DNA of 10,243 nucleotides from Clostridiales bacterium (GCA_021205375.1 JAJPXR010000014.1:10234-20476); one strand, 5' to 3'. Positions 1-6,504 are shown, numbered from the stretch's first letter. Numbers and translations: made by a program. The notes: generated from the letters alone by a model not told the origin.

Positions 1-113
1 ATGGGATAACCAAATTGTCTAAAATGTGGTTGACACAGGACGCGACGGCGCCGAAAAAGCGTGGCCCCTTACACAGGACCGTTTCTGCACCGAACCCTCC
101 TGCAAACCCGGCA
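1..113. other. Left-edge intergenic stretch, no gene seen
   Basis: This is the region downstream of the CNNM/CorC gene. I see no credible gene and no terminator with a T-tract. A 9-bp direct repeat, ACACAGGAC, occurs at 33-41 and 71-79. The stretch may be the visible part of a larger intergenic repeat that continues beyond the window, because it abuts the heptad array at 114-148 just as the palindrome block abuts the array after vanZ; that link is inference. Confidence 0.4.
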
Positions 114-148
114 ATTGCACATTGCACATTGCTAATTGCTAATTGTGT
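114..148 (-). repeat. Five-unit 7-bp tandem repeat (NNGCAAT) at the 3' end of the CNNM/CorC gene
   Basis: Read on the minus strand this is five 7-bp units of form NNGCAAT. From the gene side the first two bases are AC (degenerate unit), TA, TA, GT, GT. The first unit is imperfect, with ACACAAT in place of NNGCAAT. The last codons of the CNNM/CorC gene (His-Asn-stop, CAC AAT TAG) lie inside the array, so the repeat supplies the stop codon. The same heptad occurs, again five units, over the stop codon of the VanZ-like gene at 7531-7565, in the same orientation relative to the gene. Confidence 0.8.
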
Positions 149-1395
149 TCCTCGTCCTCTTCCGGCAGGACGACCACGCGAATTTCCAGCACCCGCATCC
201 GCCGGATGGCCGTCACCGTGACCTCCAGGTTCTCATAGCGGAACTGGTCGCCCACGCGGGGGATGTGGCCCAGCTCGTCGATGACCCAGCCGGACACCGT
301 GGCGGCGTCGCAGTCCTCCCGGATGCTCAGCAGCTCGAACACGTCGCTCAGGTTGGCGGAGCAGGAAATCAGATAGGAGCCGTCCTCCTGCTTCTTGATG
401 ACCTCCACCACCTCGTCGTGTTCGTCCCAAATCTCGCCCACCAGCTCCTCCAGGATGTCCTCCAGAGTGATGATGCCCTCGGTGCCGCCAAATTCGTCCA
501 CCACGATAGCCATGTGTATCTTGGCCCGCTGCATTTTGGTCAGTACGTCGGACGCCTGCTCCGAGGGGGTGGTGTAGAGGGCGGGGGAAATTAGGTGCCG
601 CCAGTTGCTGTCCTCCGACAGCTTTGCTTTATGGAAGTCCTTTTCGTGGATCAGCCCCAGGATATGGTCCCGGTTCTCGTGGTAGACGGGGATGCGGGAG
701 AAGTCGCTCTCCTCGAACAGCGCGTCCAGCTCCGGCACAGTCAGCGTGTCCTCGGCGGCCACCATGTCCACCCGTGGGACGAAAATCTCGCCCACCTCCA
801 GGTCGCCGAACTCGATGGCGCTGCGGATCAGTTTGCCCTCGTCGGCCTCCAGACCGCCTTCGTTTTCCGCCTCGGAGACCATGGTGATCAGTTCCTCGCC
901 GGTGATGCTGTCGTCCTCAGCGGAGTGAAACACCTTCTCCAGCATGGACTGCCACAGGGAGAAAAAGGCGGTCAGCGGGGTCAAAATCACCAAAATCACT
1001 CGCAGGATGGGCGTGACCGCCATGGCCACCGTCTCCGGGGCCTGCTTCGCCAGGGTCTTGGGGGAAACCTCCCCGAAAATCAGCACCGTCACCGTCATGA
1101 CGATGGTGGAGATGGTGGGACCGTAGCCATAGAAAAACCGGGTGAACAGCAGCGTCGCCACCGTGGTGGCCACAATGTTGACGATGTTGTTGCCGATGAG
1201 AATGCCGGAAAGCAGCTTGTTGTAGTCCTCCGCCAGGGCCAGCGTGGCCGCCGCCCTGCGGTCGCCGTCCTCGGCGCGGTTTTTCAACCGGATTTTGTTG
1301 AGGGAATTAAACGCCGTCTCTGTGGCGGAAAAAAAGGCGCTTCCGCAGCAGAGCAGCACCAGCGCGATTACCATGCTGATACTATGACTGTCCAT
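139..1395 (-). CDS. CNNM/CorC (HlyC)-family membrane protein with CBS domains
   Basis: This 418-aa protein belongs to the CNNM/CorC group, whose members are linked to Mg2+ (or Na+/Co2+) transport; some were first named hemolysin C. Order of domains: an N-terminal DUF21/CNNM membrane region (about 1-150) with hydrophobic segments near 7-25, 62-84, 94-108 and 122-148, the motifs SATETAF (23-29), GNNIVNI (68-74) and GEVSPK (108-113); two CBS domains (about 205-262 and 268-325), with PRVDM at 207-211 and the family's DEFGGTEGIITLEDILEE at 300-317; and a C-terminal CorC_HlyC domain (about 336-412) with VSGWVIDELGHIPRVGD at 367-383. Length is normal for the family. The ATG at 1395 is the only in-frame start after an upstream stop, but the nearest Shine-Dalgarno (AGGAG) is about 15 nt away, so initiation may be weak. 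It lies 53 nt after the 92-aa gene and is probably co-transcribed. The last codons come from a heptad repeat. The transported ion cannot be told from sequence. Confidence 0.93.
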   Translation of the reverse strand: MDSHSISMVIALVLLCCGSAFFSATETAFNSLNKIRLKNRAEDGDRRAAATLALAEDYNKLLSGILIGNNIVNIVATTVATLLFTRFFYGYGPTISTIVMTVTVLIFGEVSPKTLAKQAPETVAMAVTPILRVILVILTPLTAFFSLWQSMLEKVFHSAEDDSITGEELITMVSEAENEGGLEADEGKLIRSAIEFGDLEVGEIFVPRVDMVAAEDTLTVPELDALFEESDFSRIPVYHENRDHILGLIHEKDFHKAKLSEDSNWRHLISPALYTTPSEQASDVLTKMQRAKIHMAIVVDEFGGTEGIITLEDILEELVGEIWDEHDEVVEVIKKQEDGSYLISCSANLSDVFELLSIREDCDAATVSGWVIDELGHIPRVGDQFRYENLEVTVTAIRRMRVLEIRVVVLPEEDEEHN

Positions 1396-1448
1396 GTAAG
1401 GAACATCACTCTCCTAGATAAAAGAAAAATTGCGCGGCGCGTGGCCCG

Positions 1449-1727
1449 TCACTGCGCCGCTGCTAAAAACACTTGGTATTGTTCGTCCAGCCAGGCCAGC
1501 ACCTGACCGTATCCCGCCTCGTCCATGGGAAAACGGGCCGCGTCCACCACCTGGCTCTCCGCCAGGCAATATTCCCCGTACCAGACCTGACAGGCCAGTT
1601 CCTTGCCCTCGTCTCCCTCCTCCGGGTTGACGAAAAAGCGCAGGCCCCGGTAACTGCCATAGAAACCGTTGCCGTTCTGGAAGGTGTAGAGGTTTGGCAG
1701 GTAAAAACGTTCATCCTCGGAAATCAT
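1449..1727 (-). CDS. Small acidic protein of unknown function
   Basis: This 92-aa protein is not one I recognise. It has no membrane segment or signal peptide. It is acidic and aromatic-rich, with NGNGFYGSYRGLRFF at about 18-32, an acidic PEEGDEGKE stretch near 35-43 and a C-terminal helix-like segment ending AWLDEQYQVFLAAAQ. The gene is supported by a very good start context: AGGAGG seven bases before the ATG, and a promoter 40-70 bases upstream. It heads a likely two-gene operon with the CNNM/CorC gene (53-nt gap, no convincing terminator between them). It may be a lineage-specific cytoplasmic protein; no function is proposed. Confidence 0.8.
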   Translation of the reverse strand: MISEDERFYLPNLYTFQNGNGFYGSYRGLRFFVNPEEGDEGKELACQVWYGEYCLAESQVVDAARFPMDEAGYGQVLAWLDEQYQVFLAAAQ

Positions 1728-1769
1728 GCCGCTGCCTCCTGTCCTGTTCCTGGCTGTGTCTTACTGTGT

Positions 1770-1797
1770 ATTGTAACCGATTTGCGGGAAAAGTCAA
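1770..1797 (-). promoter_or_regulatory. Sigma-A-type promoter of the 92-aa / CNNM operon
   Basis: On the minus strand TTGACT (1797-1792) is followed after 16 bases by TACAAT (1775-1770). Both boxes match the vegetative consensus at five of six positions. The ATG lies about 43 bases downstream of the -10 box. Confidence 0.75.
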
Positions 1798-1922
1798 GAA
1801 CAGGGAACGCATTTTTGCCGGGCACCTTTGGCATGGCGGAAGTTGTCGGAGAAATCCTTCCATTTTTCCGGTGAAAATTGGTCGGTACACTGCCGCCTGA
1901 CAAGTTTTTTACCGAAAAATAC

Positions 1923-1943
1923 AACAGAATGCCATTGTCTGTT
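1923..1943. promoter_or_regulatory. Inverted repeat over the pyk -35 box, possible operator
   Basis: AACAGA (1923-1928) and TCTGTT (1938-1943) are exact reverse complements separated by nine bases, and the right arm overlaps the -35 box at 1935-1940. Such placement suits a repressor site, but no regulator is identified and 6-bp arms can arise by chance. Confidence 0.35.
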
Positions 1944-1963
1944 TCGGCAAAGTAGGGTATACT
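1935..1963 (+). promoter_or_regulatory. Sigma-A-type promoter of pyruvate kinase
   Basis: TTGTCT (1935-1940), a 17-base spacer, then TATACT (1958-1963). The -10 box matches consensus at five of six positions. A start near 1970 would give a leader of about 90 nt before the ATG at 2059. Confidence 0.7.
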
Positions 1964-2058
1964 TAGATATGGAAATGGAAAATTAGGATGGCTGTCCGTA
2001 TTCACTGATTGTCCTCAAGACGATGCCTCAAACCACATGACAGAAAGGAAGACAACAA

Positions 2059-3537
2059 ATGAAACGCACCAAAATCATCTGCACCATCGGCCCCGCTTGC
2101 TCCGACGAAGAGACCCTGACCGCTATGATCCAGGCCGGTATGAACGTCGCCCGGCTGAACTTCTCCCACGGCACCCACGAGGAGCAGCAGGTGAAGATCG
2201 ACCTCATCAAGAAGGTGCGGGACAAGCTCCGCGAGCCGATTCCCATTCTGCTGGACACCAAAGGCCCCGAATACCGCATCGGCACCTTTGAAAACCATAA
2301 AATCGAGCTGAAGGACGGCGACACCTTCACCTTCACCACCGAGAGCGTGGAGGGCACCCAGGAGCGGGTCAGCGTCTCCTATAAGGGTCTGGTGAAAGAC
2401 CTGAACGTGGGCGACATCATCCTGGTCAACGACGGCCTGGTGAAGTTCCAGGTGAAGGAAAAGACCGACACCGACCTGATTTGTGATGTCCTTATCGGCG
2501 GCGCCCTCTCCGACCGGAAGAGCATGAGCTTCCCGGACAAGGTCCTCAAGCAGGTTTATCTCAGCAAGCAGGACAAGGCCGACCTGCTCTTCGGCATCCA
2601 GAACGACGTGGACTTCGTGGCCTGCTCCTTCGTCTCCTGCGCCCAGGACGTCATCGACGTGCGCAACTTCCTGGACGCCAACGGCGGCAAGGACATCCAG
2701 CTCATCGCCAAGCTGGAGAACCGGGCCGGCGTGGACAACGCCGAGGAAATTTTGGAGCACTCCGCCGGCCTGATGGTGGCCCGCGGCGACCTGGGCGTGG
2801 AAATTCCCTATGTGGAGCTGCCCGCCATTCAGAAGCGCCTCATCACCATCTGCCGCCTGAAGGGTGGCCTGGCCATCACCGCCACCGAGATGCTGGAGTC
2901 CATGATCTCCAAGCCCCGTCCCACCCGTGCGGAGATCTCCGACGTGGCCAACGCCGTCTTTGACGGCACCAGCGCCATCATGCTCTCCGGCGAGACCGCC
3001 GCGGGCCGCTATCCCGTGGAGTCCGTCGCCGCCATGGCCAACATCGCTGTGGAAGCGGAGAAGAACACCCACTATGCCGAGCGGTTCAAGCGCTATAACT
3101 TTGAGCTGAAAAACCTCAACGACGCCCTGTCCCACTCCACCTGCCAGTTGGCCATCGACACCAACGCCACCTGCATCGTGGCCACCACCCGCACCGGCAC
3201 CACGGGCCGGATGATCTGCCGGTTCCGCGCCCCCATGCCTATCATCGGCATGACCACCAACGAGAAGGCTTACCGGCAGTTGGCCCTGAGCTGGAACGTT
3301 AAGCCCATGATCGTGGAGGAGTTCTACTCCACCGACGTGCTGTTCTATCACGCGGTCATCATGGCCCGGGCCTCCGGCCTTGCCAAGGCGGGCGACACCA
3401 TCGTCATCACTGGTGGCATGACCAACGGCAAGAGCGGCAACACCAACCTCATCAAGGTTGAGACCCTCAGCGAGGTCCCCCAGCGGCGGTTCGGCCTGAT
3501 CGCCGAGGCCGCGCAGATGGGCCATATGGAAGAATAA
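2059..3537 (+). CDS. pyk: Pyruvate kinase
   Basis: This 492-aa enzyme converts phosphoenolpyruvate and ADP to pyruvate and ATP, the last step of glycolysis, in the cytoplasm. Seen in the sequence: ARLNFSHG (31-38) with Arg32, LDTKGPE (65-71), a B domain at about 73-160, IAKLEN with Lys218 and Glu220, MVARGDLGVEIP (239-250) with the metal-ligand Asp244, ITATEMLESM (273-282) with catalytic Thr276, and RPTRAEISDVANAVFDGT (287-304). The length lacks the extra C-terminal PEP-utiliser domain of Bacillus enzymes. Divergent points: TKGPEYR for TKGPEIR, SMSFPD for the usual GVNxPG (155-160), SFVSC for SFVRx (190-194), and ATEML for ATQML. These suggest a separate clostridial branch, but the catalytic core is intact. 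Glu102, before RVSVSY, aligns with the residue that marks K+-dependent enzymes; this alignment was done by eye. The start is fixed by AAAGGAAG nine bases upstream. The gene is monocistronic, with its own promoter and terminator. Confidence 0.97.
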   Translation: MKRTKIICTIGPACSDEETLTAMIQAGMNVARLNFSHGTHEEQQVKIDLIKKVRDKLREPIPILLDTKGPEYRIGTFENHKIELKDGDTFTFTTESVEGTQERVSVSYKGLVKDLNVGDIILVNDGLVKFQVKEKTDTDLICDVLIGGALSDRKSMSFPDKVLKQVYLSKQDKADLLFGIQNDVDFVACSFVSCAQDVIDVRNFLDANGGKDIQLIAKLENRAGVDNAEEILEHSAGLMVARGDLGVEIPYVELPAIQKRLITICRLKGGLAITATEMLESMISKPRPTRAEISDVANAVFDGTSAIMLSGETAAGRYPVESVAAMANIAVEAEKNTHYAERFKRYNFELKNLNDALSHSTCQLAIDTNATCIVATTRTGTTGRMICRFRAPMPIIGMTTNEKAYRQLALSWNVKPMIVEEFYSTDVLFYHAVIMARASGLAKAGDTIVITGGMTNGKSGNTNLIKVETLSEVPQRRFGLIAEAAQMGHMEE

Positions 3538-3567
3538 TTAGTTCAACAACTCCCTGAAAAACAACAA

Positions 3568-3603
3568 AAACGCGCAGGTTTCCGTTTGGATTCCTGCGCG
3601 TTT
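3568..3603. terminator. Bidirectional intrinsic terminator between pyk and the HTH gene
   Basis: AAACGCGCAGG (3568-3578) pairs perfectly with CCTGCGCGTTT (3593-3603), 11 bp, with a small TCC/GGA inner helix. On the plus strand it is followed by TTTCTATT. On the minus strand it is followed by a long T-rich tract (complement of 3556-3570). It therefore ends both pyk and the convergent LacI/HTH transcript. Confidence 0.88.
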
Positions 3604-3611
3604 CTATTGCG

Positions 3612-3977
3612 TCATACCATTGAAGTCCTATTCGTTTTCATCCGAAATTCGTCACGGTTTGCAATCAGCCCCAGCTTCACCAAACGGGCGGAGATTGCGC
3701 CCTCTGTCCGCTGAAAATAGTTTTGAATCTCCCGATTGGTACAGCCGCGCAGAAACATATCCCGCAGAGCGTTGTCCGCTTCCTCTGTCCACGGCTGACC
3801 GGCGTTGGCGGGTAAATCCCGTTTCTTCTTTTCTGAGACATTCCGCAGGACGGTGTGCAGCGCCCGCACCACATCCGGCCTGTTGCAGACGTGGTCATCT
3901 GGCAGTAATTCCCCGGTCATGGGGTCGGTGCCGTCCGCCAAAAGCTCCAATATCTCCTTTGCGCGCTTTAACTCCAC
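3612..3977 (-). CDS. Small Myb/SANT-like helix-turn-helix protein
   Basis: From the start chosen here the protein is 121 aa. The N-terminal part (ELKRAKEILELLADGTDPMTGELLPDD, about 2-28) reads like a helical module followed by a Gly-Glu-Leu-Leu-Pro-Asp-Asp turn, which I recall in many uncharacterised bacterial proteins. The C-terminal part, QPWTEEADNALRDMFLRG (61-78) then NREIQNYFQRTEGAISARL (81-99), has the W-T-x-E-E and R-T-x-G-A-I-x-x-R-L pattern of a SANT/Myb-like DNA-binding helix-turn-helix. Start: the reading frame is open up to a GTG at 4058, but GTG 3977 is preceded by AGGGAGG with eight bases between, far better than at 4058 or ATG 4025. It lies 85 nt after the LacI regulator and probably shares its transcript. 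A DNA-binding role is inferred; the target is unknown. Confidence 0.8.
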   Translation of the reverse strand: MELKRAKEILELLADGTDPMTGELLPDDHVCNRPDVVRALHTVLRNVSEKKKRDLPANAGQPWTEEADNALRDMFLRGCTNREIQNYFQRTEGAISARLVKLGLIANRDEFRMKTNRTSMV

Positions 3978-4062
3978 GATGATTGCCTCCCTTACTGGCT
4001 CCTGCCGTTTTAAGATATATCCCATTCTCGTCCTGCATCCGGGCACGACTGATTTCACGCGC

Positions 4063-5046
4063 TCACAGCGAATCCCGCAGCTTCAGCTCATATCCCAGCA
4101 TGGTCTGCCGCACGGGGAAATTCTCCTTCCCCTCCAGCAACGAAAGCATCATCCGGGCGGCCTCCCGGCCGCTCTCCTCGTAAAAGTAATGGGCGGTGGT
4201 CAATGCAGGCTCTACCACGCGGCAGGCCCAGCTATCTCCAATGCCCACCACGGAGAGGTCCTCCGGCACCCGCCGTCCCATCTGTCTGGCGGTTTGAATG
4301 GCGCCGATGGCCGCCGTGTCGGTTGCGCAGACAATGGCGTCCAGTGCGGGGTCCCGCTCCAGCAGCAGCCGGGTCTGCTCATAGCCACTGCCGTGGCTGA
4401 AATCCCCCTCAGCGAAGCAGATTTGATTTTCTTCAATGCCGTAGTCCCGGCAGACGTCCACCAGGGCTTTCCGGCGCAGATAGCCCACTGCCACATCCCG
4501 CTGGGTGACGCCGATGTACCCGATGTGACGACGGCCCTTCTTCAGCACCAGCTCGTCCAACTCCCTGGCGGCCTCGTAGTCGTTGTGGTAAACGCAGGGA
4601 AATTGCCGGTGCCGCTGGCCCACCAGCACCACCGGGATGCGCATATGGGACAGCATTTCCTCATGCTCCGGCGTGATGACCGTTGCCAGCAAAATAACCC
4701 CCGCCGCCCGGTTGGCCCCGAAGAGGCTCAGGTACTCCAGCTCCTTTTTCTCGTCGTTGTCGGTGTTTGCCAGCAGGAACATATAGTTTTCCCGGTTGAG
4801 CACTTCGCTGATGCCTGCCGTCGCCTCGGCCACAGCGGTGGAGCTGATTTTGGGGACGATAACACCGATTTGCCGGACCTTCCGGGTACGCAGCATTTGG
4901 GCGTAGGTGTCCGGCTGGTAGCCGGTCTCGTCGATGACCGCCTTAATGCGCTCCCGTTTCTCCTGGCTCAGGCTGCCCCCGTTCAGGTAGCGGGAGACGG
5001 CGGCGTTGGACACGCCTGCCATTTTTGCAATTTCGTTGATGGTCAT
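4063..5046 (-). CDS. LacI-family transcriptional regulator
   Basis: This 327-aa regulator would be a sugar- or metabolite-responsive repressor. Residues 2-23 form the LacI helix-turn-helix (INEIAKMAGVSNAAVSRYLN), followed by the hinge region and the typical MLRTRKVRQIGVIVPKIS stretch (51-68). A periplasmic-binding-protein-like effector domain fills about 60-327, with CVYHNDYEAARELDELV, RRHIGYIG and DAIVCATDTAAIGAI as family landmarks. By eye it is close to the clostridial group often labelled ScrR (sucrose operon repressor), but no sugar transporter or hydrolase lies nearby, so the effector is unknown. Shine-Dalgarno GGGAG sits seven bases before the ATG. Its own promoter at 5093-5121 contains the palindrome TTTGCAAA over the -35 box, which would suit autoregulation. 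The next gene, 85 nt on, is the small HTH protein. Confidence 0.93.
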   Translation of the reverse strand: MTINEIAKMAGVSNAAVSRYLNGGSLSQEKRERIKAVIDETGYQPDTYAQMLRTRKVRQIGVIVPKISSTAVAEATAGISEVLNRENYMFLLANTDNDEKKELEYLSLFGANRAAGVILLATVITPEHEEMLSHMRIPVVLVGQRHRQFPCVYHNDYEAARELDELVLKKGRRHIGYIGVTQRDVAVGYLRRKALVDVCRDYGIEENQICFAEGDFSHGSGYEQTRLLLERDPALDAIVCATDTAAIGAIQTARQMGRRVPEDLSVVGIGDSWACRVVEPALTTAHYFYEESGREAARMMLSLLEGKENFPVRQTMLGYELKLRDSL

Positions 5047-5092
5047 GACTTTTCTCCCGACAACCCATAAATGTCAATGTGAATGATTTTTT

Positions 5093-5121
5093 ATCTTATC
5101 ACAGCGTCGCTGGATTTGCAA
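5093..5121 (-). promoter_or_regulatory. Promoter of the LacI-family gene with a palindromic -35 region
   Basis: On the minus strand TTGCAA (5121-5116) is followed after 17 bases by TAAGAT (5098-5093). The 8-bp palindrome TTTGCAAA covers 5115-5122, so the -35 box lies inside a possible operator. Box matches are four of six each. Confidence 0.55.
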
Positions 5122-5147
5122 ACCTCATTTGGGGCGTGATGTTGCCT

Positions 5148-5504
5148 TCATTTCAGCCCGTGAGGGCATTTCTTCCCCTCATCGTCCACGGTAACGAACA
5201 CCAGCTCCCCGGCGCAGCACAAGGCCCCGCTGAGCAGCTCCCGGCCCTGGATATGCAGGTGGATGCTGGTGACACCCAGCGTCACCGATTCCACCCCCAA
5301 CTCCAAAATCTCCCCCGGCACCATGGGCCGCAGCAGACGGATATCCTCCGCCCCGGCCATGACGATGTGGTCGGTGCGGCGGCGCGTCTGGGCAGTAGCG
5401 ATAAAGGCCGCCTCCGCCATCCAGTCCATGATCTGACCGGCGTAGAGGGTGTTGTGGTGGTTCAAATGCTCCGGGCGGAGCTGGTGGCGGGTGATAATGT
5501 CCAT
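5148..5504 (-). CDS. Hotdog-fold acyl-CoA thioesterase
   Basis: This 118-aa protein has the single hotdog domain of small acyl-CoA thioesterases (4HBT / YciA-like group), which hydrolyse acyl-CoA to free acid and CoA, usually as oligomers in the cytoplasm. Seen: PEHLNHHNTLYAGQIMDWMA (11-30), equivalent to the family's N-x-x-G-x-(F/Y)-G-G segment at the start of the central helix, then the strands AEDIRLLRPMVPGEILELG (52-70) and SIHLHIQGREL (80-90), and VFVTVDDEGK (102-111). By eye, the YciA catalytic Asp position is occupied by Ala30, with Glu31 next to it. The start is set at ATG 5504 because ATGGAGG lies five bases before it; an ATG at 5516 in frame is part of that ribosome binding site region. 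It follows the FabG-like gene by 88 nt but has a separate promoter. Its substrate chain length is unknown. Confidence 0.85.
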   Translation of the reverse strand: MDIITRHQLRPEHLNHHNTLYAGQIMDWMAEAAFIATAQTRRRTDHIVMAGAEDIRLLRPMVPGEILELGVESVTLGVTSIHLHIQGRELLSGALCCAGELVFVTVDDEGKKCPHGLK

Positions 5505-5532
5505 GGCGTCCTCCATTCCAGTGGTTGGGTTT

Positions 5533-5561
5533 ATTGTACCTCTTTTTGCGCCAGAACGCAA
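5533..5561 (-). promoter_or_regulatory. Promoter of the thioesterase gene with overlapping dyad
   Basis: On the minus strand TTGCGT (5561-5556), 17 bases, TACAAT (5538-5533). The dyad TTTGCGCCAGAACGCAAA (5545-5562; arms TTTGCG and CGCAAA) overlaps the -35 box and spacer and could be an operator. The -10 box ends 29 bases before the ATG. Confidence 0.65.
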
Positions 5562-5592
5562 ATTTTTCTGGAATTTTCCCGACAGCGCAGCG

Positions 5593-6327
5593 CTATCCCC
5601 CGCAGACCAGCCCGCCGTTGACCCCGAACACCTGACCGGTGATAAATCCGGCCTCCTTCCCTGCCAGGAAATAAGCCAGGTTCGCCACGTCCTCCGGCGT
5701 TCCAAGCCGTCCCAAAGGGGTGTCCTCCGCCAGGCCGTCCAGTGTCTCCTGGGTGAACTCAGCGAGCATATCGGTCTGAATCACGCCGGGGGCGATGCAG
5801 TTGGCGGTGATGTGGCTGGGGCCGACCTCCTTCGCCAGGGCCTTGGTGAAGCTGATGACCGCGCCCTTCGCGGCGGAGTAGGGCGCCTCGCAGGAGCCTC
5901 CCACCTGCCCCCACATGGAGGACACGGTGACAATGCGCCCGGCCTGGCGGCGGATCATGTGGGGCAGCACCGCCCGAACAGGGTAAAACACCCCGTTTAC
6001 GTCCACAGCGAACACCCGCGCCCAGTCCTCATCGGTGCAGTCCTGGAGTAGGCCCACCGGCAAGGCGATCCCGGCGCAGCACACCAGCGCGTCCAGTTGC
6101 CCGAAGGTGTCCAGCACGGTCTCCACCATAGTGTTGACCTGGGCAGAACTGGAAACGTCCGCCCGAACGGGGAACGCCGACGGTCCTACCTCCCCGCACA
6201 GGGCCAGGGCCTCTGCCTCTGAGCGGTGGTAATGGACGGCCACCCGCCAGCCCTCCCTGGCGAAGCGGCGGGCCGTCGCCGCACCGATGCCCCGGCTGGC
6301 GCCGGTAATCAAAACCGTTTTTTGCAT
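5593..6327 (-). CDS. SDR-family 3-oxoacyl-ACP reductase-like protein (FabG-like)
   Basis: This 244-aa short-chain dehydrogenase/reductase is most like FabG, the NADPH-dependent 3-oxoacyl-ACP reductase of fatty-acid synthesis. Seen: the nucleotide-binding TGASRGIG (8-15), an acidic residue at D58, Asn111 in VDVNGVF, Ser137 in VSSMWG, and Tyr150/Lys154 in APYSAAKGA, which gives the complete Asn-Ser-Tyr-Lys tetrad, then IAPGVIQTDM (178-187) and the C-terminal GQVFGVNGGLVCGG. The usual NNAG after strand 4 is CCAG (83-86), an uncommon change. Length equals that of FabG. Start ATG 6327 is preceded by GGGAGG; an in-frame ATG at 6360 has no such site. No other fatty-acid synthesis genes are near, so it could be a FabG paralogue acting on a different ketone. 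A hotdog thioesterase lies downstream on the same strand. Confidence 0.9.
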   Translation of the reverse strand: MQKTVLITGASRGIGAATARRFAREGWRVAVHYHRSEAEALALCGEVGPSAFPVRADVSSSAQVNTMVETVLDTFGQLDALVCCAGIALPVGLLQDCTDEDWARVFAVDVNGVFYPVRAVLPHMIRRQAGRIVTVSSMWGQVGGSCEAPYSAAKGAVISFTKALAKEVGPSHITANCIAPGVIQTDMLAEFTQETLDGLAEDTPLGRLGTPEDVANLAYFLAGKEAGFITGQVFGVNGGLVCGG

Positions 6328-6504
6328 AAATTTCCTCCCAATGGGACCGCGTGGCAGCAAAACGCAGCATTCACAAAAGATTCATATTTTCTTTGCAAAC
6401 CCTTCAAACATTCCGGGGCAGGCTGTGCTAGGATATAGATAAGCAATCAATGAATCTCCCTCTTGTTGATTGTGCCTCTCTCTTTTTCATTATATTCCTT
6501 CCTT
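6328..6504. other. Control region upstream of the FabG-like gene
   Basis: No gene is visible. On the minus strand, possible -10 elements are TATGAA (around 6380-6385) and TATAAT (6494-6489), but neither has a good -35 partner. The palindrome TTTGCAAA occurs at 6392-6399. An inverted repeat CAATCAA (6444-6450) / TTGATTG (6466-6472) lies in the middle. Plus-strand promoter-like motifs near 6426-6457 are discussed as a finding. Confidence 0.4.

Larger units (their letters stand above)
1728..2058. other. 331-bp divergent intergenic region
   Basis: This gap separates the minus-strand 92-aa gene from pyruvate kinase on the plus strand. It holds a promoter for each gene (1770-1797 minus, 1935-1963 plus). 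Between them is an imperfect inverted repeat, ATTTTTCCGGT (1862-1872) against ACCGAAAAAT (1911-1920), 10 pairs with one bulged base and a 38-nt centre. A second inverted repeat overlaps the pyk -35 box. I see no small gene or recognisable riboswitch. Confidence 0.6.

Noticed and set aside
114..148. Reading the short tandem repeat as a CRISPR array
   Set aside because: Units are 7 bp with no spacers, and no cas genes are present.
1396..1448. Possible terminator between the 92-aa and CNNM/CorC genes
   Set aside because: On the minus strand a T-rich tract follows GCGCCGCGC, but the self-complementary bases leave a loop too small for a stable hairpin of more than three pairs. Read-through is more likely.
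595..1506. A 303-aa open frame on the plus strand opposite the CNNM/CorC gene
   Set aside because: Composition typical of antisense GC-rich frames; the minus-strand gene has DUF21, CBS and CorC_HlyC landmarks.
1724..2005. A 93-aa open frame on the minus strand in the pyk upstream gap
   Set aside because: It overlaps two promoters, has no ribosome binding site and no coding-like composition.
2002..3525. A 507-aa open frame on the minus strand opposite pyruvate kinase
   Set aside because: Low-complexity Gly/His/Asp/Val composition and complete overlap with an unmistakable pyruvate kinase; antisense shadow.
4063..5046. Naming the LacI-family gene scrR
   Set aside because: By-eye similarity to clostridial proteins so labelled is not enough, and no sucrose genes are in the window.
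3805..5070. A 421-aa open frame on the plus strand across the LacI and HTH genes
   Set aside because: No recognisable domain, and it runs antisense through two genes with good starts and family motifs.
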